Of a stretch of 64,000 nucleotides of DNA, positions 47,389 to 55,566 are shown piece after piece. Location of the stretch: contig PBJO01000007.1 of the NCBI GenBank assembly GCA_002720745.1, positions 323,564-387,563 of the forward strand, in the 5' to 3' direction. The position numbers and the translations under genes are program-made. This DNA is from Balneola sp. (lineage in GTDB: Bacteria; Bacteroidota; Rhodothermia; Balneolales; Balneolaceae). Positions within the stretch are counted from its first letter, which is position 1. Each line of letters begins with the position of its first letter. The notes under the pieces were generated by a model. It saw only the letters and a list, made by a program, of their open reading frames with translations, searched no databases and was not told the origin of the DNA.

Positions 47389-50300
47389 GAATCCAGACTT
47401 TTAAAGGGTTTATCATCACTAAGTTCATTCCATTTACCCCAAAATTCATGAGATTTTTTTATAAACATATCATCCTCAACCGGGGACTGTTCATCCCATA
47501 TAATACGGTTCCAAATATCTTCCGATTCACTGGCTACTGAGCTATCATAAGATTTTGGTTTCCATTCACTTTTAGCTTTATTCAAGGCTTTATTGTGATC
47601 AAATTTTTTATTTCTTCTGTCGTACCCACCATTAATAAAGGCAAAAGAGCTTTTAGGTAAAAAAAACATCGAATCTCTGATTAAGAGACCGTCTACATAA
47701 CCACGAACAATTCGTTTTAACGTCTGTTCTGCTTCATTTCGATCGTCCAAGACTAGACTGCACACTCGAGGCTTATTACCACTCATATAGTAATAATATG
47801 CATGTGTATTGCCCCCTGCCATCAAATTATACAAGAAACTTATCCAGTATTCTATTGCATATTTTGCATTAAACGATCCTAATCGAAATTCCTGTATAAC
47901 CTTCTCTTGTGTACGCCTATAGCTACCTGAAAGTGTATAAGTTCCGATGGCTATTTCGGGTTGAACCAGATCAACCTCTGATTGACTTGGTATTACCAAG
48001 TCATAAAATGACTGTATGCTTGAGTATAGCTCATCAAATTCTAGTTGATAAACTCGTAGGGAAGGAATTATTTTTTTAGATGCCAAATAACTCTCGCATT
48101 CTGATTTCGTGTAGCCTAATCGAATGGAATCCCAAATAGTGTTTTTGACCAGATACCTATCTAGATAGTTTAAATCATATTGTTCGAAATCTGTTAGTTC
48201 ATTAGATTCGTATTCGGGCATAATGTTTAACTGCTTTTCTAATAAATACTTCGTTGGATGCTGGTAAAAACGAATCATATCATTCAAATCAATTGACTCA
48301 TCGACTTCCTGCGATTTAGTTTGAGTATTATAAAATTGCTTGGTAATGAACTTATTAGTGGGATTCTGACTTATTTGTTTGCTTCTAAACTGGTCGTAAT
48401 ATTCCTTGTGGTATGAAACAAATGTTGCATCAGATGTAAAGTAGTTTTCAGAAAACCCATGTAATCGGTGATCATAAACCTTAAGCTTTGGAGACACGAC
48501 TTCAAAATCTATAACCTTTTCAGTAAACTCATTATGCTCTAAATCAGCATTATAATTAGCCGAGCTTCTCTTTTTATGATATCCCTGATGTAAATAAATA
48601 AGCTGTGTTATATAAGGAGAAGGGTTCTTTAGTTTATTGGTATGTACATCATAGCCTTCATAGCTCAGAAAATACGATTGTTTTGCCAAGGCTAATCGCT
48701 CAATAAATAAGCGTTGGAGATCCTTTTTTTTCTCACGCTCTCCTGAAATTGGATGACGATGAATCAAATCGAAAATCGGCCTAGACTGATCCCCTGGTAA
48801 TACCTGCTCATTGAGTCCGAGTATAGCTACGAAATTGAATGGGATGAGCCTGTTTGGTATATGCTCACTTACCTGTATACCATAGCCAAAGGGTGATGCA
48901 TGGTTCGTATTTTCTACCACTACCTGACGAAACCATTTTAAAAATAATTCTTGACTTATGGTTGCATGGGTATAGGAGAGCTCAAGTTCTAGATTATCTA
49001 ACCACAGTATCTCCTGATCATATATCCATCCACTGGTATTCCGAATGATTTCAAATTGATCAACTACTATCTTACGTATCCATTTTATCCATTCTAGAGC
49101 AGTTCTTTGAGTAAATAATTCCTTTTTTAAAGCCCATAAATGATCATATAGATATTGTACCTTAGACAATAGTTTTAGCTGATCGTTTTTATGAACTAAA
49201 GATGAAGGATAAGGTGTAATACTAGTTACAAATTCTTCTTCACTAAATAAGAAGCCCCTCCACCAGGATAGTAAACCATCTTTTAGACTAAACGGATGGT
49301 TATCTTCTAACCCAAAATGTATGTGTGTCTCAGTCATCCAATGCTTTAACTGTTTTAGGTCTTCTTGCCTAAAGTCATACACAATAGCCATATTAGGATC
49401 ACTGAGAAGATCCATAAGATCGTTCATTTTGAATGAACTAACCACCAACTCAAGAAGCCTAATTAGTGTTGTCCTAAGTGATTTTGTCTTATTGATTAAT
49501 ACATAAACAGGCAAACGAGGCTCTTGTCCAAAGACATGTGTTATGATAGGTGCATAGGTCATTATATCCGGTACTGAGATACCGATGGTGTCCAGTGAAA
49601 TATCAGGATTAGAATTTATGTAGTCTAGCACATGATCTTTAAGGACTTCAACTTCCCGTTTAGGAGAATGGCAGATATGGATAGCCCCGGGTGTTTCTAA
49701 GATTTTTTCGAGCGTGAATAACTTATTGGAAACCTGTGTAGTTACTTGGGATACGTAATTCTTTGCAATCAATTTCAGAAGTGCCTCAGATTCGCGACAA
49801 CAGTGTTGCCATTTATGAAACAGATTTCTCATTAACGAATCATAGGTGTGTTCGTTTTCCAAAGACAAACTAGAATAATTGAGCAGATGAACCTCACTTA
49901 CAAATGAGATTCCCTCTAAACTCCCAAGAAACACCTCTCCCCAATCGCGTTCGCCTAAAACAAATAATTGTTTGGGTAAAAGAGACTTCAAAGTAGATGT
50001 ATGCACCCCATTTAATAATTCAAACCAGTTTTTATAAATACTAGTTCGAGAATACTGATGGATCCCTTCTTCTTCAAGGCCTATCATAATCCTTTTCCAA
50101 AGTCGCATCTGGATATCCAGATGGTCGCTACTCATTCCTTCACATGGATATTTTGACTCATGTAAACCCCTCTCCCAACCAAATACCATTTGGGGGCGTA
50201 TATTTAAGTATTGATCAAAAACATCGGCATACTGCTGCGCTAAGGCAAAACGTTGCATCTCGTTTTCAAGCCCCTTATAGCTACTCAAAATTAATTCATC

Positions 50301-50597
50301 CTCCTCGAGAAGTTTAAAAATTCGAAAACTTAGAGCATGAATGTCTGTAGGTAGCTTTTTTGGAACCTCAGGGTACACCTTTCGATATAATTTCCATATC
50401 AATTCAATTGGAAAAACATAATTCAGATGTGCAGAACATCCTTTCTCGACCGAAATCTCTCGCTCAATCCATTCTTGAAATTCACGATTCGGAACCACTA
50501 CCCACGGAGCTTCTAACGGTAGTGCAACTTTTTGAAGCTGTTGGCTCAAATAGGTTACAAGCTCGGCAGGATGTTGAGCTTCAAAGTAGTGGATCAT
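47385..50597 (-). CDS. recC: Exodeoxyribonuclease V subunit RecC
   Basis: 1070 residues, close to the usual length. The helicase-like fold without a functional Walker A is typical: WVVVPNREFQEWIEREIS near the N terminus, LFVLGERDW, HICHSPKREVEVLKDHVLD, VSEHIPNRLIPFNFVAILGLNEQVLPG, RLFIERLALAKQSYFLSYEG and the C-terminal KLNIMPEYESNEL-like nuclease-fold segment. RecC holds the complex together and reads Chi. First gene of the recCBD operon; ATG 96 bases from the divergent thioesterase gene. Confidence 0.94.
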   Translation of the reverse strand: MIHYFEAQHPAELVTYLSQQLQKVALPLEAPWVVVPNREFQEWIEREISVEKGCSAHLNYVFPIELIWKLYRKVYPEVPKKLPTDIHALSFRIFKLLEEDELILSSYKGLENEMQRFALAQQYADVFDQYLNIRPQMVFGWERGLHESKYPCEGMSSDHLDIQMRLWKRIMIGLEEEGIHQYSRTSIYKNWFELLNGVHTSTLKSLLPKQLFVLGERDWGEVFLGSLEGISFVSEVHLLNYSSLSLENEHTYDSLMRNLFHKWQHCCRESEALLKLIAKNYVSQVTTQVSNKLFTLEKILETPGAIHICHSPKREVEVLKDHVLDYINSNPDISLDTIGISVPDIMTYAPIITHVFGQEPRLPVYVLINKTKSLRTTLIRLLELVVSSFKMNDLMDLLSDPNMAIVYDFRQEDLKQLKHWMTETHIHFGLEDNHPFSLKDGLLSWWRGFLFSEEEFVTSITPYPSSLVHKNDQLKLLSKVQYLYDHLWALKKELFTQRTALEWIKWIRKIVVDQFEIIRNTSGWIYDQEILWLDNLELELSYTHATISQELFLKWFRQVVVENTNHASPFGYGIQVSEHIPNRLIPFNFVAILGLNEQVLPGDQSRPIFDLIHRHPISGEREKKKDLQRLFIERLALAKQSYFLSYEGYDVHTNKLKNPSPYITQLIYLHQGYHKKRSSANYNADLEHNEFTEKVIDFEVVSPKLKVYDHRLHGFSENYFTSDATFVSYHKEYYDQFRSKQISQNPTNKFITKQFYNTQTKSQEVDESIDLNDMIRFYQHPTKYLLEKQLNIMPEYESNELTDFEQYDLNYLDRYLVKNTIWDSIRLGYTKSECESYLASKKIIPSLRVYQLEFDELYSSIQSFYDLVIPSQSEVDLVQPEIAIGTYTLSGSYRRTQEKVIQEFRLGSFNAKYAIEYWISFLYNLMAGGNTHAYYYYMSGNKPRVCSLVLDDRNEAEQTLKRIVRGYVDGLLIRDSMFFLPKSSFAFINGGYDRRNKKFDHNKALNKAKSEWKPKSYDSSVASESEDIWNRIIWDEQSPVEDDMFIKKSHEFWGKWNELSDDKPFKSLDS

Positions 50598-50693
50598 AGA
50601 GTAAAGAAAAGAATAGGTGTATTAAACAATGAATTAGCGTAAATTAAAAGTTAATTATTTAACACTTCATTATATAGAAAAATATACTTTTGT

Positions 50694-51062
50694 ATGCAAT
50701 TTTACAGTAGAAAAATCATAAAGCCGCAAGATCTTAATAATTATGGTACCTTATTTGGAGGTACTGTTTTAAGTTGGATTGATGAAGAAGCCGCTGTATT
50801 TGTTGCGTGTCAGTTAGGGAAAAAAAATATTGTGACAAAATACATGTCTGAGGTTAACTTTGTGCACTCAGGAGAACTCGGCGATGTAATAGAAATCGGT
50901 ATGGAAACTGTAAAATTTGGCACTAGCTCGATCACTGTCCGATGTGAAGTCCGAACAAAATTTAGTAAAAAGACTATTGTTACTATCGAAAAAATAGTCT
51001 TTGTTCATGTTGACGAAAATGGTCGGCCAAAGGCCCACAAAATCACTCAAGCTGTAGAATAA
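50694..51062 (+). CDS. Hotdog-fold acyl-CoA thioesterase
   Basis: 122 residues, single hotdog domain. YGTLFGGTVLSWIDEEAAVFVA is the acyl-CoA hydrolase signature, and VNFVHSGELGDVIEIG and VRTKFSKK follow the usual strands. Cytoplasmic; substrate chain unknown. TACTTTTG lies 1 base before the ATG, so the start context is odd. Its TAA shares a base with the next gene's ATG. Confidence 0.9.
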   Translation: MQFYSRKIIKPQDLNNYGTLFGGTVLSWIDEEAAVFVACQLGKKNIVTKYMSEVNFVHSGELGDVIEIGMETVKFGTSSITVRCEVRTKFSKKTIVTIEKIVFVHVDENGRPKAHKITQAVE

Positions 51063-51586
51063 TGACTTATTGCTATGAAAGTGAACTCCTAGACACTGAT
51101 TATATCTATTCACTTTTAGGGAGCCCCTTCAAAGATAGTACTCGATTATTTACTGTTTCTGGATCTGGTGGATACTTTATTGATCACATTATTTCAGGGG
51201 ATTCATCTTTAGCTCGTATACCGGATGATGCAAAAGCAAATATTCAACGGTATGAGAAGGGACTTCTCATTGCCTTTAATAAGAGCAATAGATTGTATGG
51301 GATAAGTTTAGAATGGAACGAAATTGACCAAATAACCCTAACAAAGGGAAAAGAACAACTTCAACCCAAATTCCCTCTACCTGTATGGTGGTTAATAAGA
51401 TTGGGTTTGCCTGCTGAAAAAGCCAAATATTTTGGTCTTTTTGGTGAGTTCAAACAAGAACCCTTGAAATTAGAAATCGGCTTTGAAAAACAATTGGTTT
51501 CACTTTATGCCAACGGCTTTTCCTTTGATGAAAAAGCATTTTATTTTAGCGCTTTATCAGTGAAGGTAAAAGTAATTATTGAATAG
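51062..51586 (+). CDS. Unknown cytoplasmic protein coupled to the thioesterase
   Basis: 174 residues, mixed alpha/beta, no signal peptide or membrane helix. Blocks such as RYEKGLLIAFNKSNRLYGISLEWNEIDQITLTKGKEQ suggest a PH-like or beta-rich fold, but I recognise no family. The ATG overlaps the thioesterase stop (TAATG), pointing to translational coupling. No cysteine pattern or catalytic motif stands out. Confidence 0.7.
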   Translation: MTYCYESELLDTDYIYSLLGSPFKDSTRLFTVSGSGGYFIDHIISGDSSLARIPDDAKANIQRYEKGLLIAFNKSNRLYGISLEWNEIDQITLTKGKEQLQPKFPLPVWWLIRLGLPAEKAKYFGLFGEFKQEPLKLEIGFEKQLVSLYANGFSFDEKAFYFSALSVKVKVIIE

Positions 51587-51631
51587 GTATCTTTGAGTAG
51601 TGTACTACTAGTTAATAAAAATAACAAACCA

Positions 51632-52664
51632 ATGAATATTCTAGTTACAGGAGGGGCAGGATATATAGGAAGTCATACCTGCTTAGAATTAATAGTTCAA
51701 GGTCACCAAGTCATTATCACAGATAATTTGTCTAATTCACGCCGATTATCCGTTGAGAGGGTTCAAAGCATCTGTCAAAAAGAGATCGTGTTTTATGAAG
51801 TTAACCTACTTAATGGAAAAGCACTAGATGACATCTTTCAAACTCATTCCATTGATGCCGTGATTCATTTTGCTGGTTATAAGACTGTGTGTGAATCCGT
51901 AGAAAAACCACTGATGTACTATCAAAATAACCTTCAATCAACATATACTTTGCGAAACCATGGAGCGCCACAAAGTTCATCATTTGGTATTTAGTTCATC
52001 AGCAACCGTCTACGGGTTAAATTCAAAAAGTCCGATACCTGAATATGCATCTCTATCTGCTACCAACCCATATGGTAGAACCAAATTATTCATTGAGGAG
52101 ATACTTCGAGATTGGTCAATAACTATACCTGAAAGCTCTATAGCATTACTGCGCTATTTCAACCCTGTGGGTGCCCATTCTTCGGACCTTATCGGTGAAG
52201 ATTCGCAAGGTATTCCAAATAATTTAATGCCCTATATAACCCAGGTGGCTGCAGGACGCAAAGAAATACTAACCATTTTTGGAAACGATTATGACACCGT
52301 TGATGGAACTGGTGTTAGAGATTACATTCACGTAATGGATTTGGCATTAGGTCATGTGAAATCCCTAGAATACATCTTAAACTCAAGAGGATGTGATGCC
52401 TTTAATTTAGGTACTGGAAAAGGAACGAGTGTACTTGAATTAGTTGAAGCATTTGAACTAGCGACTGGGCAACAAGTACCCTATCAAATTAGCAATAGAC
52501 GACCTGGGGATGTAGCTACTTGTTGTGCTAATCCCACCAAAGCAAAAAATAAACTCTCTTGGGAAGCGACTAGGGATGTTGTAGAGATGTGTAGAGATAG
52601 TTGGAACTGGCAAAGAAAGAATCCTATGGGATATCTAAGTTCCTATATTAGGCCTTGTGATTAA
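51632..52664 (+). pseudogene. galE: UDP-glucose 4-epimerase GalE, frameshifted
   Basis: The ATG at 51632 starts ILVTGGAGYIGSHTCLELI, the NAD-binding motif. The frame continues through DAVIHFAGYKTVCESVEKPLMYYQNNLQSTYTL and is lost at about 51951-51960. The second frame resumes with ETMERHKVHHLVFSSSATVYG, then NPYGRTKLFIEEIL (YxxxK) and RDYIHVMDLA, to a normal C terminus. Comparison with the usual helix length fits loss of 2 bases in TTGCGAAACC (T-L-L-E-T expected). All catalytic residues survive across the two frames. GalE interconverts UDP-glucose and UDP-galactose. No slippery run is present, so a mutation or consensus error is likelier than programmed shifting. Confidence 0.88.
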
Positions 52665-52694
52665 TACGAAAATGCTCTTAATTTCGAACTTATT

Positions 52695-52776
52695 GCCAGA
52701 GTGGCGGAATTGGTAGACGCGCACGACTCAAAATCGTGTTCCTTCGGGAGTGTGGGTTCGATTCCCACCTTTGGTA
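52695..52776 (+). tRNA. tRNA-Leu (anticodon CAA)
   Basis: Acceptor GCCAGAG pairs with CTTTGGT (two G-U pairs), followed by discriminator A; CCA is not encoded. The D-arm contains GGAATTGGTAGAC. The anticodon stem CACGA/TCGTG encloses loop CTCAAAA, giving CAA, which reads UUG. A class II variable arm (TTCCTTCGGGAGT) marks it as leucine, and the T-arm is GTGGG-TTCGATT-CCCAC. It lies 30 bases after the broken galE. Confidence 0.96.
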
Positions 52777-53009
52777 CAATTAGCCATCTATAATAGACCA
52801 GATAAGCAAAGAGCCTGTAACTATAGGCTTAAATGTAACTAGGCAAGATATATTTGGTTTTTTTCTATAAGTACAGAGGGAGCCCATTAAGTATAATTAT
52901 ACCTGCATTAGCTGATATTTTGGTAAAAAACAGCGTAATAATTTTACCCTCTCTTCTCTTTATTTATCATAACATCATGCCCAAACAACATTTAGAATTA
53001 AATGTATGG

Positions 53010-53699
53010 TTACTTTTTTCTCACGATAGTACAACCATCTCGAATAGGAAGTAGTAGTTGATTAACACGATTATCGCCTTTAATATGTTTATTAAAAGCA
53101 TCAAGAGTACTGGATTTAGGGTCCTTAGGTGCTAGTACTTGTGCGCCCCAAAGCACATTATCAACTAAAAGGATACCCCCACTTTTCAAAATAGGTATGC
53201 AATATTTATAGTAATGTTGATAGTATAGTTTATCTGCATCAAGATATATGAAGTCGTATACCTTGTTCAACTTGGTTATTTCTTCTCTGGCATTACCCTT
53301 AATAAGCTGGATCCTGTCATCGAATCCAAACTTATAAAAATTATTTTGAGCAATTTTTTGATATCGAATATTCATCTCAATAGTATCAATTTGTCCATAT
53401 TCAGGAATAACCTCGGCCATTTTTATGGCACTATACCCTGTAAAGGTTCCAATTTCTAAACAATTCTTAGCTCCTGTTGTTTGTACTAAGATTTGTAGCA
53501 AATGCCCCACCAATGGTCTACTTAGCATGTCAACATGTGCAAGTTCTTCATCAGAACTCTGAATCAAATTTGTAACTACTTCACTTTCAGCAGTAGAATG
53601 GTCTTCGGCATATTTTTCAACTTCACTATCGGAAATAACTCTGTATTGCTTTGGTCGATTTTTCACTAATTTTATCTTTATTTTATTATCTCCATTCAA
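53010..53699 (-). CDS. SAM-dependent O-methyltransferase (caffeoyl-CoA OMT-like)
   Basis: 229 residues. SAM-binding motif I is CLEIGTFTGYSAIKMAE, IDTIEMN follows at strand 2, and YDFIYLDADKLYY and GGILLVDNVLWGAQV complete the cation-dependent family 3 pattern; the metal ligands are likely the D residues in LDADK and the VDN. Substrate unknown. The start lies head-to-head with the acyltransferase gene, with almost no room for separate promoters. Confidence 0.92.
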   Translation of the reverse strand: MNGDNKIKIKLVKNRPKQYRVISDSEVEKYAEDHSTAESEVVTNLIQSSDEELAHVDMLSRPLVGHLLQILVQTTGAKNCLEIGTFTGYSAIKMAEVIPEYGQIDTIEMNIRYQKIAQNNFYKFGFDDRIQLIKGNAREEITKLNKVYDFIYLDADKLYYQHYYKYCIPILKSGGILLVDNVLWGAQVLAPKDPKSSTLDAFNKHIKGDNRVNQLLLPIRDGCTIVRKK

Positions 53700-53713
53700 A
53701 AATACATTTTCTT

Positions 53714-54331
53714 GTGAACTTTATCCAAGCCAAAGAACATCCCTTATATTTGTGGTTTTTTTACTATGTAACGGCTTATTTGTTGAAGCGTCGATTCAAC
53801 AGGGTTCATATAGAAGTAGAATACTATCCCTCTAAGAACACCTCCACATTATTTTATTTGAACCATAATTATTGGTGGGATGCCCTAATGCCCAATTATC
53901 TAAACCGTCGTTTTTTTAGACAGAAGGCACGCGGAATGATGGATATTAGAGAGTTAAAAAAATATCCTTTTTTTACAAAAATTGGAGCTTTTTCAGTTGA
54001 CGTAGAACAGCCTAAAACCTCAATATACAGTCTTAAATATGCATTAAATCACCTTCAAACAGCCAATGCTTCTTTATATATATTCCCAGAAGGTGAAATT
54101 GTGCCCGTTCATTCCGGTCCTCTTCAGTTTAAACGAGGTCTGAAATGGCTACAAACCCAAGCAAGTTTTGTAGACCTTGTCCCAATTGCTATTTACATTG
54201 ATTATTCAAAGTCATCTAAGCCCAATTTACACATAAATATTGGTTCCGAGCTTCTGCCAGATGAGAATCACAGCAGATATCTAGAAAAAAAGTTGGCACT
54301 AATAAAAAATCGTCTGCATCCATCAAAATGA
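53714..54331 (+). CDS. PlsC-like acyltransferase (possible carotenoid-glycoside acyltransferase)
   Basis: About 205 residues from a GTG at 53714 (VNFIQAKEHPLYLWFFYY); a TTG at 53651 is possible but overlaps the methyltransferase gene. The catalytic HX4D motif is NHNYWWD, the substrate loop is FPEGEIVPVHSGPLQFKRG, and LVPIAIYI is block IV. PlsC-family enzymes add acyl chains to lysophospholipids; CruD of green sulfur bacteria, which acylates a carotenoid glucoside, belongs to the same superfamily. Neighbouring crtC-like and GT2 genes favour a CruD-like role, which is inference. Confidence 0.8.
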   Translation: MNFIQAKEHPLYLWFFYYVTAYLLKRRFNRVHIEVEYYPSKNTSTLFYLNHNYWWDALMPNYLNRRFFRQKARGMMDIRELKKYPFFTKIGAFSVDVEQPKTSIYSLKYALNHLQTANASLYIFPEGEIVPVHSGPLQFKRGLKWLQTQASFVDLVPIAIYIDYSKSSKPNLHINIGSELLPDENHSRYLEKKLALIKNRLHPSK

Positions 54332-54391
54332 GTCGCTCGATAAATTTTTTTTAAAATGGTGTACCATTACTAAACATAAATCCTAGAATAT

Positions 54392-55516
54392 TTACCAAGT
54401 TTTTGAATAAAGAAATCGTGATTTTTGTACCCAATGCGTTTTGGAGGACATATATCGCAGCCGCATATTAATCATCCACCAATACTTGCGGTCATAAATG
54501 CGCTTCGGCATAATATACTCCGAGATTCCTCGCTGAGTCCTCTTCGTTTGACCCGTTTTTAATGTTACCTCACTAAAATATCGCTGATAAAAGGGACCAT
54601 CATCAATTATTTGATTGGCGAGCACCTCACATTCTACCCCAGGCCCTTTCATAATGATTTTTCGAAATGCATGCAACCCTTGCCGATTGGTTACATCATT
54701 CAGTAACTCAATTTCGCGTATATTTAATTCTGTACTATTTAACTCAACAGAAAACAACCATGCATTTTTTTTCACTCCATCTTTAGTATTCATTATATAG
54801 TAAACCAAAGTGTAATCAGTGAAATGAACCCGCCCCCAATACCAATCTTCAAAACTATCTTTCAAAGGCTCAAAACCTACATTATGATCGTGATAACCTA
54901 AGCCATTTAAGGCTATGTTATACATATCAGTCCGTCCATCGAGCACTAGGTTTCCCATGACACCCGCTCTAGGCTGTATCAAATTCCAAGCATGTTGAAA
55001 TTTTGTCTGTTCTGGCGCCTTAAGTAGCGAACTAAAGTCAGCAGACTCTTGCAACTTTTTTGTATCGAGAACGAATTTAATCCTTCCAGTCAGCTGATAA
55101 CTAGAATCCAACATCTGATTCAATATAATCTCGTACTCTAATTTATCATCCAAGACTCTTCGTTCGAAAATATTACTGCCCAATGATATTGAGAATGGTT
55201 CATTTTGAGAAGTTAATCTATTGGGTGCATACTCCAAAAAACTGTAATATTCTGCTCTTTGTGCATTGTAAACTGATACACTTATAGCAGGGAATGAGCT
55301 TGCACATGCTGTTTTATCTTCGGAGTGTTTACTTGTATTATTCGTTTGATTTTGTGCTCTAATGTATGCAGGAGAAAAGGGATTTCCCTCATAAAAAATA
55401 ATAACAATTGCCCACTTTTTATCTGCAGACAATGCATCAAAATACCACCATTCATAACTACCTGGATTTTCTTTTTTATGAGGTAACTCAGATGATAGTT
55501 TAGAACGTATATACAT
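54392..55516 (-). CDS. CrtC-like carotenoid 1,2-hydratase
   Basis: 374 residues, soluble. Family blocks are visible: PGSYEWWYFDA near the N terminus, GLGYHDHNVGFEPL with the catalytic-type His/Asp residues, and DWYWGRVHFTDYTLVYYI. CrtC adds water across the terminal 1,2 double bond of an acyclic carotenoid end, giving the tertiary alcohol that can later be glycosylated. It is divergent from the GT2 gene (50 bases) and convergent with the acyltransferase gene. Some relatives act on other lipids, so the substrate is inferred. Confidence 0.8.
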   Translation of the reverse strand: MYIRSKLSSELPHKKENPGSYEWWYFDALSADKKWAIVIIFYEGNPFSPAYIRAQNQTNNTSKHSEDKTACASSFPAISVSVYNAQRAEYYSFLEYAPNRLTSQNEPFSISLGSNIFERRVLDDKLEYEIILNQMLDSSYQLTGRIKFVLDTKKLQESADFSSLLKAPEQTKFQHAWNLIQPRAGVMGNLVLDGRTDMYNIALNGLGYHDHNVGFEPLKDSFEDWYWGRVHFTDYTLVYYIMNTKDGVKKNAWLFSVELNSTELNIREIELLNDVTNRQGLHAFRKIIMKGPGVECEVLANQIIDDGPFYQRYFSEVTLKTGQTKRTQRGISEYIMPKRIYDRKYWWMINMRLRYMSSKTHWVQKSRFLYSKTW

Positions 55517-55566
55517 CTTAGGTTGGTACTGTAGGTGGTTTATTTAAGAGTTCGTTAACTTCCCCT

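Noticed and set aside
50685-50692. TACTTTTG as a full promoter for the thioesterase gene
   Set aside because: It would place the transcription start inside the coding sequence and there is no TTG 19-21 bases upstream. Kept only as a remark.
51940-51970. Programmed frameshift in galE
   Set aside because: The junction has no slippery heptamer, no stop-adjacent pause signal and no stem-loop that I can see, and galE is not known to use frameshifting.
52854-53054. 66-codon frame after tRNA-Leu
   Set aside because: It overlaps the methyltransferase 3' end, starts without a supporting site, and shows no recognisable sequence.
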